DNA of 64,000 bases from Dasypus novemcinctus. Taxonomy: Eukaryota > Chordata > Mammalia > Cingulata > Dasypodidae. Where the stretch lies: positions 199,204,216 through 199,268,215 of the forward strand of contig NC_080673.1 in the NCBI RefSeq assembly GCF_030445035.2, in the 5' to 3' direction. Every line of letters starts with the position of its first letter. Position 1 is the stretch's first letter. Shown here one piece after another: positions 22,045-34,293 of this stretch. The position numbers were made by a program, and so were the translations under genes. Under the pieces are notes generated by a model. The model worked only from the letters and a program-made list of their open reading frames with translations. It ran no database searches and was not told the DNA's origin.

Positions 22045-22394
22045 TTTGCTTTCTAATGGCACTGCACGAACAAGACAGGAGTGTCAAGCATGTTTTCAGG
22101 GCATTTATATGTATTTAACAAATTTGTTAGGTTATTTGGCTAAGTAATTCTGGAGAAGAAATTCATTGTTAGATTAGATTGTTAAGTCAATTTATGGCAT
22201 ATTGATTTTATGGTCCTTGGAGATAGCCAAATGTAAAGGCCAGTGGAAATTGAAGTGACAGGTAGTTGGTAGAGAGATCTCAGCTACCAATATCCATCAG
22301 GGACTTAGACAGGCAGCTTTGGATTTGGATGACATGATCCATGGAATACACGTGCATGAAAAGATGTCTCAAAGAAAAGCTTTGGACATAAAAA
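22045..22394. other. Unassigned intergenic DNA
   Basis: No gene or repeat recognised. Confidence 0.5.
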
Positions 22395-22530
22395 TTTAAA
22401 TGTAAGCTTCTTGAGACCAGACAGTTTTTCTTTTCACAGCTTTATCATCAGTAAATAGCATAGTTCTTAACCCATGATAAGGTGCTCAATAAGTATTTGT
22501 GAAAAGCCCAAGTAAATGAATGCATTTGAG
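22395..22530 (+). mobile_element. L2 3'-end remnant
   Basis: taagcttcttgagaccagacag...cagtaaatagcatag...ggtgctcaataagtatttgtgaa follows the L2 3' terminus. Confidence 0.65.
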
Positions 22531-22975
22531 AATCAGGCAGAGAAAAAGAGGTGCAAATTTAGACCATTAATAAGTGATAATCAGGATATGAATCATGTTC
22601 TCTGACTTGAAAGATTTTGCTCTCTAGCCCACTGCCTTGTGGAAGTTAAAATTGTGACTTAATAAAAATAAAAGTAAGAGGAAAAGTTAAAACAAGTTTT
22701 ATAGGTACTTACAGCTGGGCTAGACAATGTGTAAGTCATTTTTATTTATTTTCCTCTGTCATTTTCACATGTTTTCTTTAAGGGTGGTAAGAAGTCCTTG
22801 CTTCTGATGGCTAAAACCACAAAAGAGAAATGTATGACATTATTGATTGATTAAGAATTAGACCCATAGTCTGAAGGTTGGTGCCTTTTTTTGCATTTCT
22901 ATCAGTTTAAAAATATAGACATGGCCTACGCACACACATACACCCCATACATACAAGAGATAGAAAGAAAAAAGG

Positions 22976-23022
22976 CATGGAAGAGGGAGGAAGGAAGGAA
23001 AAGAAAGAGAACGGGGGCGGAG
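22976..23022. repeat. Purine-rich GGAA-type low-complexity run
   Basis: gaagagggaggaaggaagg followed by A/G-rich sequence and a short G run. Confidence 0.75.
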
Positions 23023-23340
23023 AGATAGCAGTCTTAATTTTCCTAAAATTCTATCTTTTAAACCTGATTACATTAATAATGATGCACACTTATTTTAATG
23101 GATATTTTGACTGTATAATTTTTAATAATTACAATATGTCAGAAAGCAGTATTACTCAAAAGTTAATTACAAAATATGCTAGTTGAAAATTCAGAGGAAA
23201 AATCTCAGATCTTTACCTTACTCTCTGAAGATATGCCTGCCCCACATGAGGTATCCTTGGATACAGCATTGATTGTCCATAGATTGCCCTTGTAGTATGT
23301 AGCCTAAGTGCACAGGGTGGGTAAAAAAGGATTTCATCTT

Positions 23341-23378
23341 CTCAGAACAGGGTTTATCAGAACAGGGTTTATCAGGGA
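23341..23378. repeat. Short direct tandem duplication
   Basis: cagaacagggtttat occurs twice back to back, followed by a partial third (cagggattatc). Confidence 0.7.
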
Positions 23379-23939
23379 TTATCAAGTCACCTTGGGCAAA
23401 ACCCTTCCCAGGCATCCTAATGTTCTTAAGATAAGTACAAAAACCTTCTCATGGCCTTTGTAGGCTGGTGCTGCTGACCTTTCCTTTATGGTTTCCTTCC
23501 AATGTGCTAATTTTTGGTCTTAGAGACACACAGAGAGGAGCATAGTACAATCAAGGAGTTGAAGGCCAGGTTCCTGTCCTTCCCACTTGATATCTACTTT
23601 CAGACATGGTTCTCACATCACTCTTCATTCAGTTAGTACCTACCCCCTCCATTTAGGTCAAGCATCACCTCCCTAGGGGAGACTAGGTCAATTCTTCATT
23701 TATAGACTATTATAGTCACAAATGCCTTTTCTTTATAGCATGTTGGCACAGTGCTATCAACATAACCTATTGGTATTTACGTCGTCTTGATTTCTATCTA
23801 CAGCCTGGTTTAGGACCTGTCTACAAACTTACCTTCCTTCTAGTTCTGGTACTCAATACATGTGGTACTCAATGTATGTGGATTCATAACCTAGTTTTTC
23901 CAACTCTATGCTGGATGAGCTACTTGTGCTTATTCAGTT

Positions 23940-24090
23940 TTCAAAACAACTGAAAGTATATACTATTATCCTTTAATTGTACATTGCCTTATATGAAAAT
24001 AGAGGAAAACTTTGAGTCAGGAACTTAAATGACTTTCCCAAAGTTAAAAAGGAATAAAGTTAAAAGACTTAGATTTCCAACCAAGTCCAG
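23940..24090 (+). mobile_element. MIR-family remnant
   Basis: ttcaaaacaactgaaagtatatactattatcc...gaaaatagaggaaaactttgagtcag...tgactttcccaaagtt follows the MIR 3' half. Diverged. Confidence 0.6.
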
Positions 24091-24839
24091 ATTTTCCTCC
24101 TCTTCCTCATAGTTCATATATTCTTTTAAAAATTCAGGATATTTTATATTGTTCCCCAAGGATTACAGCACATTCCAGCACATTTGTTCCCAGCCTGAAT
24201 TTAAGCTTTTTTTCACTGCCAAAGTTCAATCTAAATCCTCTGCTCCCACCTACTAAAAGAAAAAAAGGTAAAATAATGAAGAAATGTGGAACAAATGAAA
24301 AGAGATGTCATATCACAAAAAAATCTTGATTACTCCATTTGAAAGGCTGTGTTATTACAGAATGTATGCAGGAGCTTTGGAGGGGAGTATTCAGAAAATT
24401 AGCCAAGGTTAAATAATCAGTATGAATGTACCCGAGCTGAACAGATTCTAACATTCTAAGAGAAATTTTACGCAGGATGGAGAAAATGTTATAAAATTAA
24501 AATTAATGAGAATAAGTTTGACATTCATGTGTTTTTCTATGAAGTTTAGATTAATATGGATATGGAAAAAATGACATATCCTGCTAGGGATAGGGAGGTA
24601 GGGATAAGGGTGGATACTAATGGATGCTTGCATGTCTGGAACCAATCTTGGACCCGTACCGGGCACACTCGTATATTAACTCATACTTTGAGTTAAGTCC
24701 AAGTTTATCACAGTCAGTCTCTGCATCATGCCTTTTCAAATATAGGTCCATTCTGATTTTCCCTTGGCAGCCTTTCTGTTTTGTATTCAGAACCACTCCT
24801 TAATTAAGGCAGAAGATACATAACCTGGTACCATATTTG
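24091..24839. other. Unassigned intergenic DNA
   Basis: AT-rich; no gene or repeat recognised. Confidence 0.5.
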
Positions 24840-25050
24840 AAGTGCATAGCTTTGGAGCCAGGTGAATTTGCATTTATACTCTGGCTTCATTTAGGTGCAT
24901 GGTGCTAAGCCATCACTGTATTTCTCCTTGTCTATACAATAGGAATAAGAAGCCTCTGTTGCAGAACTATAAGAGGATGGAATGCAGTTTAATATACTGG
25001 AACAATGCTTGACACATAGTGTGCACCTCAGTACACAGTTACAAGTGAGG
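24840..25050 (+). mobile_element. MIR SINE remnant
   Basis: tttggagccaggtgaatttg, catcactgtatttctccttgtctatacaatagg, then agaggatggaatgcag and aacaatgcttgacacatagtg give the MIR order. Confidence 0.75.
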
Positions 25051-25689
25051 GAAGATAACTCTGGGCTGCTTAAATAGAGAAAAAAAATTTAAAGCATATT
25101 GACAGTTTGTATGATTTGTGGGAGATTAAACTCATATATAGATTTCCAGCAATGATTCAAAAGTCTGAAGAGGAAAATGCTGCTGTCCAAAAATACTAAA
25201 GGAAACTGCCACCTCTGCATCTGACATTGCAACTTATGTCTCAGAAATATCACCTGACCACATTCAGATGCACACACCCTCAGTATTTCTCATCTGCACT
25301 GGTGGATTTCATACTAGTCCTTCTCTCCAATTGCCCATTTCCAAACTGACATCTCCCATGGGTAATTCTGGCTGATGGAGCATGGGTCACCTACAGAGGA
25401 TTCCTGCATCCTAGCTACAGAGGAGGCTGGGAAATCTAGCAAACCTAATAAAGGTGTTCAAAAGACACAAGGCAGCCCAAAAGTGACAAGTGTCCACCAT
25501 AGTTGATAATCAGTCAGAGTCCTTTCTAGTCTCAATGAAACCTAGATCCCTCCAGACTCACAGCCTTGGTTCTGCATTGAATACCCCTTGCAGTAAGTTT
25601 TGATCAATAGGTCTATTTATAAAATTGGGATCCCAGTGAATTTCTAATACGCAGACCAATAAGATTTGGGCTGCTCTTCACATCTGTTT
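25051..25689. other. Unassigned intergenic DNA
   Basis: No gene or repeat recognised. It lies just beyond the 3' end of the large minus-strand L1. Confidence 0.5.
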
Positions 25690-28679
25690 TTGTTTTTTTC
25701 TTGGGGGGGGGGGCATTATTTATTTATTATTTTAATTGGTTTTGTCTCTTATTTTTTATAGCATGTTCATTTTTTCAATTTTTTAATTATATTTTGTAAA
25801 AGATACATAGATCACAAAAAATATTACATTAAAAAATATAAGAGGTTCCCATATACCCCACACCCCACACCACCCACTCCTCCAGCATCAACAACCTCTT
25901 TGATCACTGTGGCACATTCATTGCATTTGGTGAATACATTTTGGGGCACGGCTGTGCTGCATGGATTATAGTTTACATTGTAGTTTACATTCTCCCCCAG
26001 TACATTCAGTGGGTTAGGGCAGGATATATAATCTCCAGCAGCAGTCCCTGCAAATATCATTTAGGACAATTTCAAGTCCCAAAAATGCCCCCACATCATA
26101 TCTCTTCTTCCCTCTCCCTGCCCTTAGGAACCCGTGGCCACATTCTCCACATCAACACTATAATTTCTTCCATTATTAATCACCATAGTTTTATAGTAGA
26201 ATACCAGAAAGTCCACTCTAATCCAAATTTTATTCCTCCATCCTGTGGACCTCAGATGGTAATATTCACTCCACTTTTAAATTGAGAGGGGGCTTAGATC
26301 TCACATGGGTGATCGATGCAATTCTCCTCCTTGCAGATGTAGACACTCTCAGTTCCCTGGTGTGGTGGTTGACCATCTTCACCTTTCTGTTAGCTGACCT
26401 GGGTAAGTCCAATGAACTGGAGAGTAGGAGATGCAACTCTGCTGAGGCTCAGGGCCCAATTGGCACATGTCCAGTCCAGAAATTCAAGTCTCCTGAGTGC
26501 ACAACCACCACAGTGTCAACCACAGGTTCAGTAAAAGTGACAGAAGAGGCATGTGTAGAAAGGTCACATCTGAGTCCAACTCCATAACACTCAGGAACAC
26601 AAATTCCAAAATAGGGCCCACTGACAAGACACTGAAATCCAGAGCCATCTGCCATGACTATAGAACTTGTGTGTCTCCATAGCCCTCAGGAAAACCAGTA
26701 CCTGGGGTTGTTTCCACTTTGGCTGTCTCTAGGATTATGCTGAGGCATGCATAAGCATGAACCCTCTGAAGATCTCCCAACTCTTTTTCGAAGACTCTTA
26801 GCCATATAAATTCATTTGTCTTTACCATTTCCCCTTTTATTCAAGATATTTTTCTGGTTGCATCAGCAGTTAGTGATTGGTAGGAATCCCTCCGTGCCAG
26901 GGAGTCTCATCCCTGGGAGTCATGCCCCATGCTGGGAGGAAGGTAATGCATTTACATGCTGAGTTTGGCTTAGGGGGTGGTAACATTTGCGCAACATGGA
27001 GACTCTCAGGAGGTAACTCTTAGGCACCCTGCAGCTCTAAGCCTAGTTGAAATTTCAGGCACACAGGCTCATAAGCATAGTCATCAGTATCAAGAACTCA
27101 TCATTGGACCATCCTTCTTCACTGGTCTTTGCCCTTGCACTTGAGGAATTGTTGCTGTACCACTGGGGAATATGACAGAGCTCCCTTGGCTAGGAATTCA
27201 GCACTCCCTCAGTTGTCATTTGTAACTCTAACTACTTTGAAAATACCCAACAAAAATCCAAACATTTTTATATACCTTAATGCATGCCCTGGAGAACTCC
27301 CTCCCAACTGTGTGTCCCCCACCAATAACACCCCACACCAGTGTTCCTCCCTTGCCATAGTTGAAACCCTCTGTGGTCCAAAACTTCTTCAAAAATGAAG
27401 CCTAACATATTGCCAAATTCAATTAGTAGGAAAATGACATAGCAACGATAGGCTTAAAGATTAGAAATAGATGCATGCTAATTTAGAAAAACTAAAATAA
27501 AGTAAAAAATAAATTAGGATATTAAGAGGAAAAATATCATAAAACTTTGTTTTTAACATTTTGCCTTTCATCACTGTAATAGGTGTTGCCCTGTATGTAA
27601 TGTGCAAGGAAAATTCTTTCATTCCTTCCTCAGTGTCTACATCTTTTTATTTCATTTTTAAAATTTTTAATTTTGTCTTCAAAAAAGTTTTAGATCACAG
27701 TAAAGTCACATATACAATATAGGGGACGCCCATATATCCAACATCAAACAATTTTCCCCCTTCCCTAGCAATAATTTTTATATATTCATGTTATATTTTT
27801 TGTAGATGATGTACAGATATTGAAACATAGCTACCAAGCATGGTTCCATTTTGGTTTACATTATGTATTATACTTTAGACTGTATAATATTTTTAGTGAC
27901 ATTATGGTTTACATTTTCGCCTACAGACTTTTATACATTTTTGGTGAACTTTAACATGTCCTATATCCATCACTGCACAATCTTGTATAACATTTCCATT
28001 GCCCCCCAGTTGCCTTGCTTCCATCTATTCTATTCCTCTCTTCCCCTCCCCTCAGGGTCCACAGTGAGAACCAAGCTTCACTGCTTAAAGGACCAGATTC
28101 ACAGACATGTGCAACAATGCTGAGGGCTTGACACAGTAGAATGTCTTCCCCCTTTGGGAGCCTCCAATTCTCCCGAGAAACACAATTCCCTAGGTTTGAG
28201 AAGATCAGGCCTCCCCAGGATGGCGGTACACCTTCCCACACATTGTATGGGTCTCCACCCAGTGATATAACACACTATGACAACATGAGCACTCGCACAC
28301 TCCCTAGTAAGCTGTCCCTGTGCCAGATGCTCCCCATTAAGCACCTTAAACAAGCTACCCATCCTTACTATATTTTCTAAAGAGTTTTCTCAGCATTATA
28401 GTTTCAACCACATACCTGGCAAACTCCCATGTTCATCTGTTCCACCCACCCTCCCACTAATTTCTGGGCCATCTGATCAATCCTTCCAACCCTAGCCCCC
28501 TCAAGCCTGCAAAGCCCCACTCAATGTTATCCCTATGCCCCTGTCTTATCCCTTCCATGTACAGCTATTTACCTCCACTTTATCATGGATTTCATCCATG
28601 TAGACATTAGTTCACAACCTTCCTCTCCCCACCAATTTCCTGTAAGCCTATCATCCAGCCTCTAGCTCTCTGAGACAGC
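25690..28679 (-). mobile_element. L1 copy B: A-rich tail and very long 3' UTR
   Basis: The L1 sense strand is minus. The T-rich plus-strand stretch at 25690-25800 is the tail. About 2.9 kb of non-coding sequence follows up to the ORF2 end near 28680. Two other L1 fragments in the window (12316-14630 and 31701-34276) repeat 1.9-2.6 kb of it and start at different 5' truncation points, so it behaves as L1 3' UTR. A C-rich tract at 25856-25883 is G-rich on the L1 sense strand. No target duplication was found for the whole element. A separate non-autonomous element abutting ORF2 remains possible. Confidence 0.75.
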
Positions 28680-31600
28680 TTGGTTTGCTTATTTCATATC
28701 AGATAGTTCATGTAGTATATTTCCTTCAATGCCTGGCTTGCTTCACTCAACATAAGGTTCTCAAGATTCATCCATGTTATCCCATGTGCTTGTACTGTAT
28801 TTGTTTTTATAGCTGAATAGTATTCCATTGTATGTATACATCACATTTTGATTATCCATTCAGCTGTTGATGGGCATTTGGGTTGATTCCAACTTTTGGC
28901 AATAGTGAATAATGCCACTATGAAAATTGGTGTGTGTATATTGGTTTGTATCCTTGTTTTCAGTTGTTCTGGGTATATACCCAGCAGTGGAATTGCTGGG
29001 TCATATGGCAAATCTATAGCTAGTTTTTTAGAAACTGCCAAACTGTCTTCCAGAATGGCTGGATCTTTCTGCACTCCCACCAGCAGAGGATGAATATACC
29101 CATTCCTCCACTTCCTCTCCAACACTTGTAGTCTTCTGGGTTTTTTTTTTTTAATAGCTGCCAGTTTTATGGGAGTATCTCATTGTAGTTTTGATTCACC
29201 TTTCCCTAATAGCTAGTGATTTAGAGCATCTTTTCATGTGCTTTTTAGCCATTTGTATTTCCTCTTTGGAGAAGCATCTGTTCAAATCTCTTTCCCATTT
29301 TTTAAAAGGGATGTTTGTCTTTTTATTTTACTGATAGAGGATTTCTTTATATATGTTAGATATTAGGCTCCTATCAGATATATGGTTACCAAATATTTTC
29401 TTCCATTGGGAGGCTGTCTTTTCACTTTTTTGACAAACTCCTTTGAGGTGTAAAAGGCTTTAATTTTGAGGAGGTCCCATTTGTCTATTTGTTCTTTTGC
29501 TGCTCATGCTTTGGGTATGAAGTTCATGAAGCCATTTCCTACTACAAGGTCCTGTAGATGACTCCCTACATTGTTTTCTGATGTCTTTATGGTTTTGGCT
29601 CTTATATTTAGGTATTTGATCCATCCTGAATTGATTTTTGTGTGAGATGTGAGATGATAATCCCCTTCTATTCTTTTGTATATGGATATCCAGTTCTCCA
29701 AGCACCGTTTGTGGAAGAGGCCATTCTCTCTCAGTTGAGTGGGCTTGGTCGCCTTGTCGAATATCAGATGACTGTATATGTGAGGATCTATATCAGAACT
29801 CTCTTTTCAGTTCCATTGGTCAGTGTGTCAATCCTTGTGCCAATACCATGCTGTTTCACTACAGTAGCTTTGTAGTATATTTTTAAGTCAGATAGTGTGA
29901 TTTCTCCAATTTCATTTTTCTTTTTCAATATGTCTTTGGCTATTTGGGGCCTCTTTCCTTTCCAAATAAATTTCATGGTTAGTTTTTGTAGTTCATTGAA
30001 AAATGTTGTGCTGATTTTTATTGGGATTGCATTGAATCTGTACATCAGTTTTGGTAGGATAGAAATCTTAATAATATTTAGCCTTCTTATCCATGAACAG
30101 GAAATATTCTTCCATTTATTTAGGTCTTCTTTGATTTCCTTGAAGAGTGTAATGCAGTTTTCTGTGTATAAGTCTTTTATATCTTCAGTTAAATTTATTC
30201 CCAGGTATTTGATTTTTAAAATTTACTACTGTAAATGGTATTTATTTCTTAATTCCTTCCTCAGGTTGCTCATTATTTGTGTACAGAAATGCTACTGATT
30301 TTTGCACATTGATCTTAAAACCTGCAACTTTACTGAACTTATTTATAAGTTCTAGAAGCTTTGTTGCAGACTTCTCAGGGCTTTCTATGTATAGGATCAT
30401 GTCATCTGCAAATAGTGAAATTTGACTTCTTCCTTTCTAATTTGGATGACTTTTATGTCTGGTTCTTGCCTCAGTGCTTGAGCAAGTACTTCTGACACAA
30501 TGTTAAATAGAAGGGGTGATAGTGGGCATGCTTGTTTTGTTCCTGATCTTACAGGGAAAGATTTCAGGATTTCACCATTGTAAATAATGTTAGCTGTGGG
30601 TTTTTCATATATACCCTTTATCATGTTCAGAAAGTTTCCTTCTATTTCATTCTTTTGCAGTGTTTTTATCAAGAAAGTGTGTTGTATTTTGTCAAATGCA
30701 TTTTCTGCATCTACGGATATGATCAAGTGATTTTTTTCCTTCGATCTCTTTTTTTGTTGTATTACATTAATTGATTTTCTTATGTTGAACCATACTTGCA
30801 TACCAGGAATTAAACCCACTTGGTCATGGTGTATAATTCATTTAATGTGTTGTTGAATACGATTAGCAAGTATTGTGTTGAGAATTGTCACATCTAAGTT
30901 CATTAGAGAGATTGGTCTGTCATCCTTCTTTCTTGTGGTGTCTTTGTTTGGTTTGGGTATTATGGTAATGTTGACATCACAGAATGAGTTACGCAGTTTT
31001 CCTTCTATTTCGACTTTTTGAAAGAGTTTAAGCAAGATTGGTGATAGTTCTTTGGGGAATGTTTGGTAGAATTCACCAGTGAAGCTGTCTGGCCCAGGCC
31101 TTTTCTTAATTAGGAGGATTTTAATGACTGATTCTATCTTTTTACTTGTGATTGGGTTGTTGAGATCATCATTTTCTTCTTTCATCAATGTAGGCTGCTT
31201 ATGTGTTTCTAGGAATTTGTCCATTTCCTCTAAATTGTCCTTCTTGTTGGCATATAGTTTTTCAAAGTATCCTCTTATGATATTTTTTATTTCTGTGAGG
31301 TCAGTGGTGATATCTCCTTTCTCATTTCTTATTTTGTGTATCTGCAGCTTCTCTCTTTTTTCTTTGTTAGTCTAGCTAAGGGTCTGTCCATTTTATTGAT
31401 CTTCTCAAAGAACCAGCTCTTTGTTTTATTTTCTTCTAGTGTGCTCTTATTTTCTGTTTCATTTAGTTCTGCTCTGATCTTTATTATTTCTTTCTTTCTT
31501 TTTCCTTTGCAGTTAGTTTGGTGTTTTTTTACTAATTCCTCCAAGTGTGCAGTTAGGTCTTCAATTTTAGCTCTTCTTTTTTGATGTATGAATTTATGGC

Positions 31601-31683
31601 AATGAATTCCCCTCTCAGTACAGCTTTTGCTGTGTCCCATAAGTTTTGATATGCTGTGTTGTCATTTTCATTAGTTTCAAGGT
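28680..31683 (-). pseudogene. L1 copy B ORF2 remnant: reverse transcriptase and C-terminal part
   Basis: ORF2 encodes the endonuclease/reverse transcriptase of L1. Minus-strand fragments appear in the correct order. Linker and early RT lie at 31640-30838 ([54 protein letters not shown]). RT core lies at 30819-30397 ([20 protein letters not shown]). The catalytic FADD text is present at 30401-30415 but in a different frame, from an apparent one-base loss. The thumb/C-terminal part lies at 30045-28690 ([36 protein letters not shown]). Several frameshifts make it non-functional. It is continuous with 34294-35110 across the inserted L1. Confidence 0.92.
30401..30415 (-). other. Reverse transcriptase catalytic motif (FADD), frameshifted
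   Basis: The minus strand encodes LFADD one frame away from the upstream RT ORF, which ends in [11 protein letters not shown]. One lost base just before the motif explains this. The active-site residues survive but cannot be read in frame. Confidence 0.8.
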
Positions 31684-31700
31684 AGTTACTTATTTCTTTT
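31684..31700. repeat. Target-site duplication of nested L1, left copy
   Basis: agttacttatttctttt, exact 17-bp match to 34277-34293. The last T's may overlap the inserted tail. Confidence 0.93.
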
Positions 31701-34276
31701 TTTTTTTTATTTATTTTTTTATTTTTTTATTTTTTTTATTGATTTTGTAATAATATTACATTAAAAATATATATGTGAGGTTCCATTCAACCCCACCCCC
31801 CCACCCCACCTCTGCCCCCCCCCCCCCCCAGCAACACTCGTTCCCATCATCATGACACATCCATTGGATTTGGTAAGTACATCTTTGGTCACCTCTGCAC
31901 CTCATAGTCAATGGTCCACATCATGGCCCATACTCTCCTCCATTCCATCCAGTGGGCCCTGTGAGGATTTACAATGTCCGGTGATTGCCTCTGAAGCACC
32001 ATCCAGGGCAGCTCCATGTCCCAAAGACTCCTCCACCTCTCATCTCTTCCTGCCTTTCCCCATACCCATCATCCACCATGTCCACTTTTCCCAATCCAAT
32101 GCCACCTCTTCTATGTGGACATTGGATTGGTTGTGTCCATTGCACCTCTATGACAAGAGGAGGCTCAGATTCCACATGGATGTTGGATGCAATCCTCCCA
32201 CTTTCAGTTGTAATCACTCTAGGCTCCATGGTGTGGTGGTTGTCCTTCTTCAACTCCATCTTAGCTGAGTGTGATAAGTCCAATAAATCATATTGTAGGT
32301 GCTGGAGTCTGTTGAGGCTCAGGACCTGGCTATCACATTGTCAGTCCAGAGATTCAAATCCGCTAAATATATCTTAAACCCCAACATTAACTGCACCTCC
32401 ATCACCTTAGCATGAAAGTCTTATGAAGGAAGATCCCATCTGAGTCCAGATTCATCACACATAAACACCAGTTCCAAAAAGGGGCCATCTGACCTGGTAG
32501 TTAACCCCATCGGCCATGACCATAACTCCCATGGGTCTCTTTAGCCCTCGAAGGAACCGATATCTGGGGGTTGTATCTGCTTTATCTGTCTCTCTGACTC
32601 TGCTCAGTTGTGCATGAGGGCAATCCTTCTGCCAGCCTCCAGACTCTTTTTTAGAAACTCGTAGCCATATAAACTCATTTCTCTTTTCCATTTCCCCCTT
32701 ACTTTAGGTCAAACAGCATTTTAAAGTCATGTTATTTTATGTAGACAGGGATATTCTGCTGATCCACATTGAACCTTCCGTATAAGGTCATTTTCCAGTT
32801 GCATCATCAGTTGGTAGTTGATAGTGGTCCCTCGGTGCCAGGGAGGCTCATCCCCGGGTGTCATGTCCCACGCTGGGGGGAAGGCATTGCATTTACATGC
32901 TGAGTTTGGCTTCGAGACTGGCCACATTTGAGTAACATGAAGGCTGACAGGAGGAAATTCCCAGGCACAATGTTGCTCTAGGCCTTGTTCTTATTTTAGG
33001 CTTATCAGCTCACAAGCATAGTCATTAGCATCAGGGGCTCACTGTTGAACCCTCACTCCCTCCCGGTCCCCGCCGCTGTACCTGGGAGACTATCGCTGCT
33101 CCCCTAGGGACCATGACAGAACACCATTGGCCAGGAACCCAGTACCCCCCCTGCTGTGGTTTTTAATTGTTGCCACTATGAGTATATCCAAACATTACCA
33201 TGCACCCTGGACATATGTTCTGTACAGCTCCCTGTCAGCCATATATTACCTGTCATTGGTATCCCATACCAGTATCCCTCCATTGCCATTGTTGAAACAC
33301 TCTGTGATCCAGAACTCCCCGAAATATGAAGCCCAATATAATGTCATGGTCCCTTACTAGGGAATGGCATATAGCGATGGATTTAAAGGTTAGATAAAGA
33401 ACTTGGATAAAGTTAGATAAAGAACTTAGATAAAGAATGTTGACTTGAAAAAATTCTACATCCTATCTTTTTTTTTTCCCCCCCCCCCCTAATTATTCAG
33501 CTTCTCTTCACAGGAGTCGTAGACCACAGCAATGCATATATATAATATACAGCACTCCCATACATCCACCACAAAACCTTTTTCCTTCCACAGCGATACT
33601 CTTACACCCTATTCATATCATATTTACTTAACGTGATGTACAGAGTCTGAGACATTAGCTTTCTAACAAGGTGACATCTGTGCTTACATTATGGTGCATA
33701 CTTTAGGATATACAGTTCTTTACATTCTTAGTTATCCTATGTTTTACATTATGGTTTACATTATCAGTCTGTCATCTCCTATATGTTATGGTGTAATATT
33801 ACATGTTTTATATCCATCCTTGTGTACTCTCAAGAAACTCCTCTCTTATCCCCCATTTACCTTGGTTCCACACATTTAACGTCCATTTTCCCTTCCACCT
33901 TGGTGCCCACAGTGACAGCCAACCTCCGTTTCCTGAGGAGCCACTTCCAGAGATAGATGGAATAGTGTTCAGGGCCTAACTTGCTCAACTGCCCCAATGC
34001 CCTGGGAGCCACCCTTTCTCTCGAGGGATACAGTTCCCTCTATTTGGTGGCATTAGTCCTCCCCAGGATGTGGGTCCACCCCCACTCTCACTAGTTGGGT
34101 TTCTACCCCATGGTGACACCCACTCTGGCAGAATGAGCATTTAGACATTCCCCAGGAGCCCGTCCTGCATCAGACCCTCCCCTCCGAGCATTCTAAACAG
34201 GTAACCCTCTTTATTATATTTTGATATGATTTTCTCGGCATTTTACTCTCCACCAACACCTGACCCTCTCCTGTGA
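31701..34276 (-). mobile_element. L1 copy C: 5'-truncated 3'-UTR insertion inside L1 copy B
   Basis: It starts with a long T-rich tail (plus strand 31701-31745), then 3' UTR matching about 25790-28420 in the same order (for example tgatgtacagagtctgagacattag and gttccctctatttgg in the distal part). It is truncated before any ORF2 sequence. An exact 17-bp duplication flanks it, and ORF2 is continuous if it is removed. Diverged from copy B's UTR, so it probably represents a related but distinct L1 subfamily. A local duplication of the motif gttagataaagaactt occurs at about 33389-33435. Confidence 0.92.
31793..31830 (-). other. G-rich polypurine tract of L1 copy C 3' UTR
   Basis: The plus strand is a C-rich run including 16-17 consecutive C's. 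On the L1 sense strand these are G runs suitable for a quadruplex. Same position as in the other two copies. Run length may be uncertain in the assembly. Confidence 0.75.
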
Positions 34277-34293
34277 AGTTACTTATTTCTTTT
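34277..34293. repeat. Target-site duplication of nested L1, right copy
   Basis: Exact partner of 31684-31700. Confidence 0.93.

Larger units (their letters stand above)
22531..23939. other. Unassigned intergenic DNA
   Basis: Holds a purine-rich run and a small direct duplication, listed separately. Otherwise nothing recognised. Confidence 0.5.

Noticed and set aside
23341-33440. Short direct repeats as a CRISPR-like array
   Set aside because: Only two or three units, no regular spacers, in a mammalian genome.
31740-34276. Separate coding element (half-L1 type with ORF1)
   Set aside because: No ORF1-like frame is present. The longest ORF is 138 codons and unlike L1 ORF1p, so a truncated L1 3' UTR is the simpler reading.
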